Below are positions 6,797-15,329 of a stretch of 36,841 nt of DNA, piece by piece. The stretch lies in assembly GCA_029379215.1 (NCBI GenBank), contig JAQYWO010000052.1:1-36841 (forward strand), written 5' to 3'. Position numbers and translations under genes: made by a program. Every line of letters starts with the position of its first letter. Positions within the stretch are counted from its first letter, which is position 1. Source of the DNA: Rhizonema sp. PD37 (GTDB lineage Bacteria; Cyanobacteriota; Cyanobacteriia; Cyanobacteriales; Nostocaceae). The notes under the pieces were generated by a model. The model searched no databases. It had not been told where the DNA came from and saw only the letters and a list, made by a program, of their open reading frames with translations.

Positions 6797-8005
6797 ATGG
6801 CTACCAACATCCTGGATAAAATTGACCTGCGGACATTAGGTGAACTCCTACAACAAGCCCGTAAAAAATGCGGTATGACTCAAGCTGATGCAGCTAAAGT
6901 TATTGATGCTGCACGTACTACTATGATTGCCATAGAAAAAGGAGAACGCCGTCTCAAAGCCAATGAACTGATTAAACTTGCTCGTGCTTATGGGCGCTCT
7001 GTGAGTGAATTTGTGCGTTCGCGCCCAGTTGTGCAACCTTTTGAAGTGCAGTTCCGAGCAGTTTATCAACGCAGTCAGGAACAACAGACAGAAATTGAAC
7101 CATTCATTCTTCATTTAGAGGAATTATGTCAGAATTACCTAGAACTTGAGAAGATTATGGACGCGCCATTACCGCAAAACTATCCTCTTGAGTATCAAGT
7201 AACTGATATGCCGATCAAATCGGCTGCGGAGAGTATAGCAGTTGCAGAACGTCAACGGCTGGGTTTAGGTGATGCTCCTATTCCCCAACTGCGGGACATC
7301 CTAGAACAAGATGTGGGGTTACGTATCTTCTATTTGCAGATGCCACAAAAATACTCAGAAGTATACAGCTATAACGAGCAAGTCGGTGGTTGTATGGCCA
7401 TCAATGCTAATCATCCAGAAGAGCGAAGACGTTGGTCAATGGCGCATGGATACCTTCATTTTTTGGCACATCGGCAAAAACCTGAGTTCCACTTTGAGGA
7501 TCAATATCAGCGATTTCCTGAAAGTGAGCAATTAGCGGAAACTTTCCCTAAATATTTCCTCATGCCTAGCAGTGGATTGCTGAAGCGGTTTAATGATATG
7601 TACCGTACACACGGCAAATTCACCCCAACTAATTTATTTACACTAGCGCATTACTATGGAGTGTCCGTAGAAGCACTAGTTTATCGGTTAGAGGAAATGG
7701 AACTTCTACCTTCCTCCACTTGGGATAAATTGCGAGATCGAGGTTTAAAAGTCAGAAAGATACAGAAGGAACTTGGCTTAGAACAAATTGAACATAGGAT
7801 TGATCTAATGCCGCTTCATTACCAGCATCTCGCAATAGAGGCATTAGATCAAGGTTTGATTACTGAAGGGCGTTTTGCCGAATTTCTCCATGTTGACCGC
7901 TTGGAAGCCCGTCGCATCGCTCTTGCATTAAGGGAGTTTTCCAGCGGAATGAGGGAGGAAGATTCAGATTTTGATTTGCGTCAAATTCAAACTGCTGGGG
8001 AGTGA
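6797..8005 (+). CDS. Xre-type HTH plus ImmA/IrrE-like domain protein with altered HExxH
   Basis: This 402-residue protein has an N-terminal Xre/Cro helix-turn-helix (about 10-75, GMTQADAAKVIDAARTTMIA) and a central ImmA/IrrE (COG2856) zinc-peptidase-like domain (about 140-265). The usual HExxH active site reads HGYLH (217-221): both zinc-binding His and the downstream Glu (SEQLAETF) remain, but the catalytic Glu is Gly. FLMPSS after it is the family's LLMP motif. The rest is helical and probably dimerises or senses. Start chosen at the ATG 6797, with GAGGGA seven bases upstream. ImmA/IrrE proteins cleave repressors; this one may bind rather than cut. The PIN-like gene follows after nine bases, so repression of a toxin-like operon is the likely job (inference). 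Confidence 0.9.
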   Translation: MATNILDKIDLRTLGELLQQARKKCGMTQADAAKVIDAARTTMIAIEKGERRLKANELIKLARAYGRSVSEFVRSRPVVQPFEVQFRAVYQRSQEQQTEIEPFILHLEELCQNYLELEKIMDAPLPQNYPLEYQVTDMPIKSAAESIAVAERQRLGLGDAPIPQLRDILEQDVGLRIFYLQMPQKYSEVYSYNEQVGGCMAINANHPEERRRWSMAHGYLHFLAHRQKPEFHFEDQYQRFPESEQLAETFPKYFLMPSSGLLKRFNDMYRTHGKFTPTNLFTLAHYYGVSVEALVYRLEEMELLPSSTWDKLRDRGLKVRKIQKELGLEQIEHRIDLMPLHYQHLAIEALDQGLITEGRFAEFLHVDRLEARRIALALREFSSGMREEDSDFDLRQIQTAGE

Positions 8006-8014
8006 GGTCAATTC

Positions 8015-8593
8015 ATGCAAATTACTCACTCTCATATTCTTCTTGATGCTTGTTGTGTGATCAACTTTTGTGCGTCGGGTCAATTTCTGGCAATTTTGAA
8101 ATCTCTTCCTGCTGAAATTGTTGTTACTACAGTTGTAAAAGAACGAGAATTAAAAACACTCCAACGACTTCAAGAAGAAGAAAATGATGCTGTGTTAGAG
8201 TTTGAAGAAGTTATTAAACAAGGTTTCCTAAAAGTTGTGGATTTTGAGTCAGAAGAGGAGGAAGAATCTTTTGTAAATTATTCTGTTGACCTTGATGATG
8301 GCGAATCTGCAACTTGTGCGATCGCTGTTCACCGAAAATGGGCGATCGCTACTGATGACAATAAGGCGATCAAGTTTCTTCAAAAGAATTTTCCCCATCT
8401 TCATATTTTATCATCTCCAGAAATAATTAAACACTGGTCAGAAAAACAAAGTATTGATTCTTTAGTATTAAGTAACGTCCTCAATGCAATTAGGATTAAA
8501 GGACGTTATGTACCACAAAAAAATGCTCCTCTGCGAAATTGGTGGCAAAAATCATCAGATATCTCCGAAAAGTGCCGAGGAAGCGTTTGTTAA
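8015..8593 (+). CDS. PIN-like domain protein, partner of the Xre-ImmA/IrrE gene
   Basis: This 192-residue protein has a PIN-like nuclease layout: a first strand with Asp (HILLDACCVINF, D11), an acidic residue in KERELK (E43/E45), a second acidic cluster (DLDDGESATCAIA, D94-E97) and a final IATDDNKA (D114/D115). These are the four places where PIN RNases hold metal-binding acids. A very acidic patch (ESEEEEESF) lies at about 78-86, and a 50-residue tail (SEKQSIDSLVL onward) follows the domain. PIN proteins usually cleave RNA, most often as toxins; the upstream Xre protein would be the antitoxin or repressor. HIP1 sites lie inside the gene. Nuclease activity is inferred. Confidence 0.75.
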   Translation: MQITHSHILLDACCVINFCASGQFLAILKSLPAEIVVTTVVKERELKTLQRLQEEENDAVLEFEEVIKQGFLKVVDFESEEEEESFVNYSVDLDDGESATCAIAVHRKWAIATDDNKAIKFLQKNFPHLHILSSPEIIKHWSEKQSIDSLVLSNVLNAIRIKGRYVPQKNAPLRNWWQKSSDISEKCRGSVC

Positions 8594-8675
8594 AACCTTT
8601 GGTAAGGGCGAACACCAAGAGCGCCCCTAGATCATTTCTCTTGATATTTAAGACCAATGACCAACTAGCATTAAT

Positions 8676-9983
8676 TCATCGCAAAGTAACCGGGGCGGGA
8701 CCGCGTGTTACATCAAGTCCAGAAACGGCAGGAAGCTTAATCGTCCTGCCAGTTTTTGCAGCTTCATAAATTGTTGCCATTAGCTTCTGATCTTGTAAAC
8801 CTTCTTCACCGGGTGTGTGTGGTTGTTTATTATGTATTACGCAATCCGCCATGTGATCCATTTCTAAGGCAAATTGGCTTTTCTCAGTCATCTTAATGTC
8901 TGTCACATCTTCAGCCATGTTGTTGCTGGGAGATAAGCGCGACATAGTCATGCGTAAACCATTGTAAGCAAAGGCTGGGTCCAATTGCGTCCAAGCATCG
9001 GAACCAAAAATGCGAAAGCGGCGAGATTGGTGGTAGCCGTAGCTGGTTGAACAAAGTGCCAAAACACCACTAGGAAAACGCATCTGGAAGGTGACGCTTT
9101 CCTCCACCTCTTTAAAGCGAGGATCGCCCGGAGTGCTAAACGTCTGCGCACTAATTTCAATCGGTTCCTCACCTGTTAAGTAACGGGTAGCGTTTAGGCA
9201 GTAGATCCCAACATCGGGAAGCGAACCACCCCCAGATAAGGCTTTTTTCAACCGCCACTGCGAAATATCGTTGCTCTGATTTTGCCCGTTATCTGCCTGA
9301 ATGACCTTCACTTTGCCTAACTCTTTGCTACGCAGCATCCGAATGGCGGCACGGTGGTAAGGGTCGTATTGGCATCGGTAAGCAATCATCAGCTTTTTAT
9401 CTGCCTTCTTGCACGCATCAATCATCTGCTGGCATTCTGCAACTGAGATTGCCATTGGCTTTTCGCAGAGAATGTGCTTACCTGCTTTCGCACCACGCAC
9501 TGTATATTCTAAGTGCATACTGTTGGGCAGAACTATGTAAATGACATCAACATCAGGATTGTTACGGATATTGTCGTAGTTCTGGTAGTTGTAAATATTC
9601 TTGGGATTGATGCCGTACTGCTGAGCAACCTGATTTGCTTTCTTCGCATCACCGCTCACCAATGCAGTGGGCTTAGCTAATTTGCACATGCCAAAAGCTG
9701 GCATAATCTCTTCCAGCGACAGCCTACCTAACCCAACAATGGCAAAACCCAATCGCTTTGCTGGTGGTAATGCAGTAGGTGGGCCGCCAGAACTTACCTC
9801 AGTAGTAGGTGACTCATCGGGCGAGAACTTAATCTGAGGTGGTAACTCTCCTCCCTTACTTGTTTGCGTTTGAGCAGCTACTAATTCAGGATCGAGTCCG
9901 ATCGCACTGGCTGCTACCACTCCCAACCCTGTCGTTGTCAACAATTTACGGCGTGAAAACTTCTTTCCAAACAAATCAAACAT
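8676..9983 (-). CDS. Exported Gfo/Idh/MocA-family oxidoreductase
   Basis: This 435-residue NAD(P)-dependent oxidoreductase resembles glucose-fructose oxidoreductase. Residues 1-37 form a twin-arginine export signal (KKFSRRKLLTTTGLG followed by an Ala-rich stretch to VAAQ). A proline-rich linker leads to the Rossmann domain (GFAIVGLGRLSLEEIMPAF, about 77-95) with the family's HILCEKPMA motif, then the C-terminal beta-sheet domain with GGGSLPDVGIYCLN. The substrate is probably a sugar or polyol, acting in the periplasm with a tightly bound cofactor, by family knowledge. RBS AAAGGAAA precedes the ATG. Two CACGGACAG(C/T)CG repeats lie upstream. Confidence 0.92.
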   Translation of the reverse strand: MFDLFGKKFSRRKLLTTTGLGVVAASAIGLDPELVAAQTQTSKGGELPPQIKFSPDESPTTEVSSGGPPTALPPAKRLGFAIVGLGRLSLEEIMPAFGMCKLAKPTALVSGDAKKANQVAQQYGINPKNIYNYQNYDNIRNNPDVDVIYIVLPNSMHLEYTVRGAKAGKHILCEKPMAISVAECQQMIDACKKADKKLMIAYRCQYDPYHRAAIRMLRSKELGKVKVIQADNGQNQSNDISQWRLKKALSGGGSLPDVGIYCLNATRYLTGEEPIEISAQTFSTPGDPRFKEVEESVTFQMRFPSGVLALCSTSYGYHQSRRFRIFGSDAWTQLDPAFAYNGLRMTMSRLSPSNNMAEDVTDIKMTEKSQFALEMDHMADCVIHNKQPHTPGEEGLQDQKLMATIYEAAKTGRTIKLPAVSGLDVTRGPAPVTLR

Positions 9984-10005
9984 AAAATTTCCTTTCTGTG
10001 GTCAT

Positions 10006-10068
10006 CACGGACAGCCGTCCCAAACAATTCATAAACTTTTCTGTTTCTTTTCTTGACACGGACAGTCG
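10006..10068. promoter_or_regulatory. Paired 12-bp direct repeats upstream of the Gfo/Idh/MocA gene
   Basis: CACGGACAGCCG (10006-10017) and CACGGACAGTCG (10057-10068) occur in the same orientation 51 bp apart, about five helical turns, in the leader of the minus-strand gene starting at 9983. The arrangement fits paired regulator sites, but no regulator is known and chance or a repeat family is possible. Confidence 0.35.
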
Positions 10069-10176
10069 CCATCATAGTGGGAAACACTCATAATGCACAC
10101 TGCCTAAGTCTACTGCGGTTCAAATCAAACTATAAAATGACCGAGAAAGTAAAAGTAAATGTCATTAGAATGATAT

Positions 10177-10434
10177 TTATTTTTTGTACTTAAATTTCAA
10201 AAAAAGAATGATGGCATTAAGAACTAAACCAAAGAAGTTTGTCATGATAATCGGCATATCCTTACCAATAAAACCGTAAGTTAACCACATAAATGCACCA
10301 GAAAGGTATATGCTAACCATTCCAAAAGATACATCTTTTGCCGATTTGGTTTTCCAAGTTTTTATAACCTGCGGTAGAAAAGATATGGTGGTTAATATGC
10401 CAGCAAATAATCCCAAAATTGTGATTGGCTTCAT
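10177..10434 (-). CDS. SemiSWEET family sugar transporter
   Basis: This 85-residue membrane protein has three predicted transmembrane helices (about 5-24, 38-57, 62-80) and the PQ-loop signature FLPQVIKTWKTKSAKDVS at 19-36. SemiSWEETs are half-size relatives of eukaryotic SWEETs; two copies pair to make a sugar uniporter in the inner membrane. Length and motif fit exactly. It lies upstream of the exported sugar-type oxidoreductase on the same strand, which may reflect a shared sugar or polyol substrate (inference), though 190 bases separate them. Confidence 0.9.
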   Translation of the reverse strand: MKPITILGLFAGILTTISFLPQVIKTWKTKSAKDVSFGMVSIYLSGAFMWLTYGFIGKDMPIIMTNFFGLVLNAIILFLKFKYKK

Positions 10435-11060
10435 AAGATCAAATACGCGGAGGTTTTTTTGTTATAAGAATCGGTGCAACCATTTAGCTTTTAGCTATCA
10501 ACTATTAGCATTCATTGTTTGCACGGGTTAGGCTTAAATTTGGAGCTTTACGTACATTCATTCTTGGTGCCAAAAGTAGTCACGCCTTCGGCAACGGATG
10601 GGGGCGATCGCTATTTGCCCAAAGTAAAAATCCCACCTGCTCAATAGTAGATGAGGTTTCGCCTACCAATAAAGCTTGTAATCAGGATCAGGCCACACTA
10701 TATAAAAAACTTCTTCAATAAAGAATCCATGTACTCTACCGTACTGATTAGAAGAAATTGAAAATTGATATGGCGTATCTACTAATTGTTCCTCACCTGA
10801 AAATTAAAAGCGGTATTCAGTACTGTCACTCCAGTTAATTGAATAACAGCGTAATACACTTACTTCGGTTGCAGATAAATTTCTGAGCGTTCTAGCTCGA
10901 AACATCTCTGATACCAATTTTAAAAATGTTTGCAACACGTGAATCTATCGTAAGGACGAACAGCTGTGCTCTACACAGAACACTCCCATCGGCGAACGCT
11001 CCTACAAAGAAGACTCATGGGGGCGATACGGCTTAAGTCGTGGTCAAGGGCATCGCTCTC
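10435..11060. other. Non-coding stretch with a decayed repeat
   Basis: No gene is recognised in these 626 bases. At 10953-11006 the minus strand carries a segment (TGTAGGAGCGTTCGCCG ... CTGTTCGTCCT) closely related to the core of the MITE at 26997-27115, so this is probably a degenerate copy of the same family. A HIP1 octamer lies at about 10604. The rest is AT-rich without clear structure. Confidence 0.5.
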
Positions 11061-11462
11061 TTATTTCAAGAGAACAACAGGAATATACTCTTGAAAACTC
11101 TCAAAATCTTTGTCTGTTGTGAGAATACTATAACCCCGATGATAAGCCGCCGCACAAATTAAAAAATCTGTGTTTGCGCCTTGAATACCTTTTGTGCGAC
11201 AGGTGTTGTAAAACTCTGCTGCTAATTCATAGTCTTCAGATGTTAACTTTACATCGAGAAAAGCACGAAGGTAGTCTCTAAGGCGAGTAAATTGTTCAAC
11301 ATGACGAATGCCTGAAAGCACCTCTTGCCGAACATCTCCCAACAAAGCAACTTGGTCATCAGTAATCAAATTGCGTAATACATTGACAACAGGTATTGCT
11401 TCTGATGGAGTATTTCGTCGCAATGCTAACGACCAAACAGAAGTGTCTACTACAACTCTCAT
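11061..11462 (-). CDS. vapC: VapC-type PIN toxin
   Basis: A 133-residue PIN-domain ribonuclease of normal VapC length. The metal-binding acids are in place: D6 (VVVDTSVW), E47 (VRQEVLSGI), D99 (GANTDFLICA) and D117/D119 (LTTDKDF). Members of the family cleave tRNA or rRNA when free of antitoxin. It starts within the stop of the upstream antitoxin gene (4-base ATGA overlap), the classic arrangement. Expected to be active; the target RNA is unknown. Confidence 0.93.
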   Translation of the reverse strand: MRVVVDTSVWSLALRRNTPSEAIPVVNVLRNLITDDQVALLGDVRQEVLSGIRHVEQFTRLRDYLRAFLDVKLTSEDYELAAEFYNTCRTKGIQGANTDFLICAAAYHRGYSILTTDKDFESFQEYIPVVLLK

Positions 11463-11659
11463 TGCTGTTTTCTCTGCTGTTTGTAATTGTAATCTACGTC
11501 GTAGTCAATTGTTCCAAACAAGTCAAGAATCATTCGTTGCTTACGACGTTGGACATACTCACGCAATGCTTCTTCAACAATATCACGTTCAGTTTGTTGA
11601 CTTGCCAAGGCTTTGGCTTCTTCTATTAAAGCTTCATCAATGGGGATGTTGATAGTCAT
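11459..11659 (-). CDS. vapB: VapB-type antitoxin
   Basis: A 66-residue antitoxin with an N-terminal ribbon-helix-helix-like segment (MTINIPIDEALIEEAKALA, then TERDIVEEALREYVQRRKQR) and a C-terminal toxin-binding tail with acidic and aromatic residues (LFGTIDYDVDYNY). This is the DUF2191/VapB pattern. It is translationally coupled to the VapC gene. It would bind its own promoter and repress the pair. Confidence 0.9.
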   Translation of the reverse strand: MTINIPIDEALIEEAKALASQQTERDIVEEALREYVQRRKQRMILDLFGTIDYDVDYNYKQQRKQQ

Positions 11660-11768
11660 GCATTTTTTGATACAAACGACAGTGCTTTCAATTTTACCAA
11701 CTAAATTTTAATGCCAATTAAGTGAAGCCTATGTGTAACAATCAACCACATTGGTTTCCAAACAGATT

Positions 11769-12243
11769 TCAGCCATTTTCAGATGTATAGAGCTTTTTCG
11801 TCATAAACACGCTATTCGGGTCGTCAATATATTCAGCGAAGGGGCCTCGGTACTCAAACCCATACCGGATGTACAAGGCTCGTGCTGGGGCAAACTCTGG
11901 AATTGCCCCTGTTTCTAAATTCAAGCAATCGTAAGTACGCCGTTCGGCTTCAAAGATAATGTGTTCAAGAATCTTTCCGGCGACACCTCTACGACGGTGA
12001 GCCAATGCAGTACGCATTGATTTGACTTCACCACTTCTGGAATCTATTTCTTTGAGTGCCCCGCATCCTTTGTAATTCATCGGCTTCCCAAGCCGTCCAG
12101 AAGGTAATATTGGGCGATCGCAACGCATCTAAATCAAGAGCATGAACGCTTTCAGGCGGTGTAATCTCATTCATGTTTTCAAGATGTTCCTGGAGAAAAT
12201 CAGCGATCTTTTTACCTGTCAGATCATCTTCGCGAATTTGCAA
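11769..12243 (-). pseudogene. GNAT N-acetyltransferase, single-base frameshift
   Basis: Two overlapping frames together make one GNAT acetyltransferase of about 157 residues. The first starts at a TTG (12243) preceded by AAGGAG and reads MQIREDDLTGKKIADFLQEH to WEADELQ. The second continues GCGALKEID, MRTALAHRRRGVAGKILEHI (the acetyl-CoA pyrophosphate loop, R-R-G-V-A-G) and LYIRYGFEYRGPF. Dropping one base from the T-run at 12069-12071 joins them exactly. Either a true single-base mutation or a sequencing error. The family transfers acetyl from acetyl-CoA to small amines; substrate unknown. Confidence 0.85.
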
Positions 12244-12336
12244 TCGACTTTTCTCCTTAATTTTATAGGGATTTCCACTTTATAAAGGTTCACGAATCCT
12301 CTGTTTGGGAGTAAAAGTTTTTCTAGGCGATCAAAG

Positions 12337-13239
12337 CTACTCTTCGCCTTTTATGCTGAGTCCAGCATCTTCTGAAGCACCTAAGGATAATGCTGTCCAA
12401 TCTAAATCGGCACGTCCTTTGGCGATCGCGGAAATGAAGCGATCATGTAGCATACTTGCTAGAGGCATGGGGGTTTTGCTGGCTGCGGCTGTCTGCAAAA
12501 CCAAGTCATTATCTTTAAGTCCCAAAGACAGTTTCAGGTAGGCTGTCTGGTGATTATGTTGGGCAATTAACTTTCCATAACGTTCATAAGCAGGACAGGC
12601 AAAAAGCGTATGGGCGATCGTCTCGGCAATTTTTGTGCGCTCAATCCCGTTCTTTTCTGCAAAAGCAAAAGCTTCAGCCATTGCCTCAATAGCAGCACCT
12701 AGCAGGAAGTTGCCAGCTAGCTTGACTACGTTAGCCGCCCCCACTTCTTCGCCAAAATCGAATACGCCTTGCCCGAGGGCTTCCATTAACGGTTGTACTC
12801 GTTCCTTAGCGGCTTGAGAACCTGAAAGATATATCCATAACTTGCGTGCGGCTGCTGCCTCAGGTGGTCCGAAAACAGGTGCGGCTATATAAGTTACACC
12901 GTGTTGCTGATGGTGTTCGGCAAGTTGGTGTGCCGTTGCTGGTGCTAAAGTACTCATGGATACATGGATTCCACCCGATCCCAAGCGAGCGAGCATCCCT
13001 GTTTCCTCAGATACTATGTCTGCTACCACTTCGTCATTACTAAGCATAGTGATGACAATCCCACCAGGTTCAGCAACTTCCTGGGGATGCGATACCAACT
13101 TTGCTCCTCGTTTGACTAAAGGTTCTGCTTTTTCAGACGTCCGGTTGTAGACTTTGAGGGTGTAGCCAGCTTCTATAAGATTGCCAGCCATAGATTGACC
13201 CATATTTCCTAAACCAATGAAACCAATGTGTTCAATCAT
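12337..13239 (-). CDS. 3-hydroxyisobutyrate dehydrogenase-like NAD(P) oxidoreductase
   Basis: A 300-residue beta-hydroxyacid dehydrogenase. The N-terminal Rossmann domain begins IGFIGLGNMGQSMAGNLIEAG (dinucleotide loop GLGNMG, about 9-14). The substrate-binding stretch (GGIHVSMSTLAPATAHQLAE, about 90-110) and the catalytic-Lys segment AANVVKLAGNFLLGA (Lys near 170) are present. The C-terminal half is the all-helical domain. Related enzymes reduce succinic semialdehyde, glyoxylate or other short 2- or 3-hydroxyacid partners; the substrate here is not determined. It stands alone on the minus strand between the broken GNAT and the VOC gene. Confidence 0.9.
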   Translation of the reverse strand: MIEHIGFIGLGNMGQSMAGNLIEAGYTLKVYNRTSEKAEPLVKRGAKLVSHPQEVAEPGGIVITMLSNDEVVADIVSEETGMLARLGSGGIHVSMSTLAPATAHQLAEHHQQHGVTYIAAPVFGPPEAAAARKLWIYLSGSQAAKERVQPLMEALGQGVFDFGEEVGAANVVKLAGNFLLGAAIEAMAEAFAFAEKNGIERTKIAETIAHTLFACPAYERYGKLIAQHNHQTAYLKLSLGLKDNDLVLQTAAASKTPMPLASMLHDRFISAIAKGRADLDWTALSLGASEDAGLSIKGEE

Positions 13240-13396
13240 GCCATTATTTCCTATTTAAAACTTTGAAGTGAGACGCAACGAGGGCAATTGCGATCGCTTT
13301 CAATACCGATACACTAGGGCAAATCCAAGTCGCTATAACCAGCGTCGCTAGTATAATTCGTCAGGAGTCTGGAGAGAAAAATACATGTATAGACTA

Positions 13397-14110
13397 TTAC
13401 CTCCAACTAGAAGCTGGTTTGTTGAGTCGGGCAGGAGTTTGTTGTTCGTAGGGCAAAGATTCTGGTCTGTAAACGAGTTCCATTGACGAACCCCAAGGAG
13501 TAAGAAAGTAGCGTATCACTTGTCCCATCTTAGGTCCATGAGCAGTTTTATTCGGACCCTTAAACATTTGTACGCCTTTAGATTGAAGATAAGCAGTGGC
13601 TGTATCTATATTGTCCACAAAAAATGCCAAATGGGGCACATCAACATCGCTGTTTTTAGGTATGCGGAGGTTTTGATCCGGTGCTTTGTACTGCAAGAGT
13701 TCCAGGTTTATATTGGGACCAAAGCGTAGCATTGAGAGGGTAATTGAACTACGAGGATCTACGTTGAAGATACCATGCATATCCAACGGTGTTTGTGTGC
13801 CAGTACCCTCCGATTCAATCCAGAGTACATCTGCTCCCAGTACGTCAACAAAGAACTTCAGTGCCTGATTGATGTCTGGCACCGTTATCCCTACATGATC
13901 AACATATTTAGCTGTGGGGATTCCAGGTTTTCCCCTAAGAGTTCGAGGAGATATCGGTTGCGTAGTGTCCCGAGCAGTGGGTGTTTCACTAAGAATAGTA
14001 TTTGTGGTTATACTTACTGCTTTATCTGTTATGGTGGTGATTGCCGCAGTCACCATAACTATCGCTGTAAACATAAGTATAAGTAGGCGCTTGGTCATAG
14101 TTTGCTGCAT
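13397..14110 (-). CDS. Membrane-anchored or exported VOC-fold (glyoxalase-like) protein
   Basis: This is a 237-residue protein. MQQTMTKRLLILMFTAIVMV is a signal peptide or membrane anchor, followed by a low-complexity linker, then a VOC (glyoxalase/bleomycin-resistance) domain from about 75: YVDHVGITVPDINQALKFF, LGADVLW, ending with VIRYFLTPWGSSMELV. The first metal ligand (His in DHVGI) and the last (Glu in MELV) fit the family. ATG 14110 is preferred; the longer frame opens with TTG at 14140. Isomerase, dioxygenase or binding function cannot be decided. Export of a VOC protein is less common than a cytosolic place. Confidence 0.85.
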   Translation of the reverse strand: MQQTMTKRLLILMFTAIVMVTAAITTITDKAVSITTNTILSETPTARDTTQPISPRTLRGKPGIPTAKYVDHVGITVPDINQALKFFVDVLGADVLWIESEGTGTQTPLDMHGIFNVDPRSSITLSMLRFGPNINLELLQYKAPDQNLRIPKNSDVDVPHLAFFVDNIDTATAYLQSKGVQMFKGPNKTAHGPKMGQVIRYFLTPWGSSMELVYRPESLPYEQQTPARLNKPASSWR

Positions 14111-14155
14111 CTTCTTAATTTTTCGCTTTTTAACGGCCAATCGTGCAAATCATCT

Positions 14156-15138
14156 TTAACCAGGAACAAGGACAATTTTGCCTTGAGAGTGCTTGAGTAT
14201 CGATTCGTAAGCACTTGCAGCATTGGCCAGCGCTTGCTTTTCTATAGAGTCGGGAGCAACCAGCAGTTTTGACTCAAAACCAGGAGTCAGGTTTTCTAGA
14301 ATTCCCGCACAGTCACTGGCATTTAATTCCAAGGAGTTGACTCCTAAAAGCCTTAACTGACGACGATAAAAATCCATTAAGTCAATAGTAACTTGCTGCT
14401 GTTTTGGCGGAACGCTAATTTCGGTAAGGCGACCTTTTGGGGCGAGTGCCGCAAGGCACTTTACCGCTAACTCACCGCCAACTCACCGCCAACTGTATCA
14501 ATGATGACATCTGCACCACGATTATTAGTCAATGATTTCGTTGCTTCCACCAAATCATGAGAAGATAAATCTGCCACATCCACATTAAAATGCTCGATTT
14601 GCGCTCTGTCTTCAGCGTGTCGTATCGTACCAATCACGTGTACTCCTTTCCACCGAGCAATATGCATAGCAGCACTACCAACACCGCCAGTCGCTCCAAT
14701 CACCAATACGGTTTCACCAGGTTGTATTTGTGCTGCTTGCATCACGCACATCCAAGCGGTCACATAAGTCACTCCTACTGAGGCGGCTTGCTCCATTGAC
14801 AGTAGACTCGGCTTTGGACATACTGCCGACGTTGGTAGCAAGAGGTACTCAGCATGGGTGCCGTCACGAGTGAAACCGAGATCTCCACCTGTACCCCAGA
14901 CTTCTACCCCAACTAAGTTGGCAGGACCTTCTTCCACAACACCCGCAAAGTCACGCCCAGGAGTGCGTGGCAGAGTTGTATGCTTCATCAACCCCTGCAC
15001 GTTCTTAACATCACTTGCGTTAATAGAAGCAGCTAGGACTTTCACTCTTACCTCATCCGGCCCCGGTTGTGGTGTAGGAATTTCTTGCAAATGAAGTTCG
15101 GAAGGAGATCCAAATTGCTCAAAACGAATGCTCTGCAT
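14156..15138 (-). pseudogene. Zinc-free alcohol dehydrogenase/quinone oxidoreductase, broken by 11-bp duplication
   Basis: The N-terminal part (15138-14467, 223 residues) is a MDR-superfamily NADPH reductase: MQSIRFEQFGSPSELHLQEI, TPGRDFAGVVEEG, the cofactor motif VIGATGGVGSAAMH, then IIDTVGGELAV and a premature stop. The C-terminal part (MDFYRRQLRLLGVNSLEL to KIVLVPG) is in another frame. Removing one copy of a perfect 11-base tandem duplication (AACTCACCGCC at 14469-14479 and 14480-14490) restores one continuous 323-residue frame through GGELAVKCLAALAPKGR. The residues of a catalytic zinc site are absent, so it belonged to the quinone reductase side. The product would now be truncated. Confidence 0.92.
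14469..14490. repeat. 11-bp tandem duplication inside a coding region
   Basis: AACTCACCGCC is repeated twice with no spacer. It accounts for the frameshift in the surrounding oxidoreductase gene. A partly related TTACCGCTAA flanks it. Confidence 0.9.
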
Positions 15139-15329
15139 GGTTAATATCTTTATTTGCTCACACGGATAAGTACTCTTGCACTTCAGCCTAAACTATAAAC
15201 CAACGCATTATCAACCAGATGCTTGGCAGTAGTTAGTCCAATTTTTCTCTAACTTCTGGCTGTTAAATTCTGCTGTAAAAACTGCTAAATAAACATGGAG
15301 AGCAAAGACTGAAACTCAATTTAAGAGCG

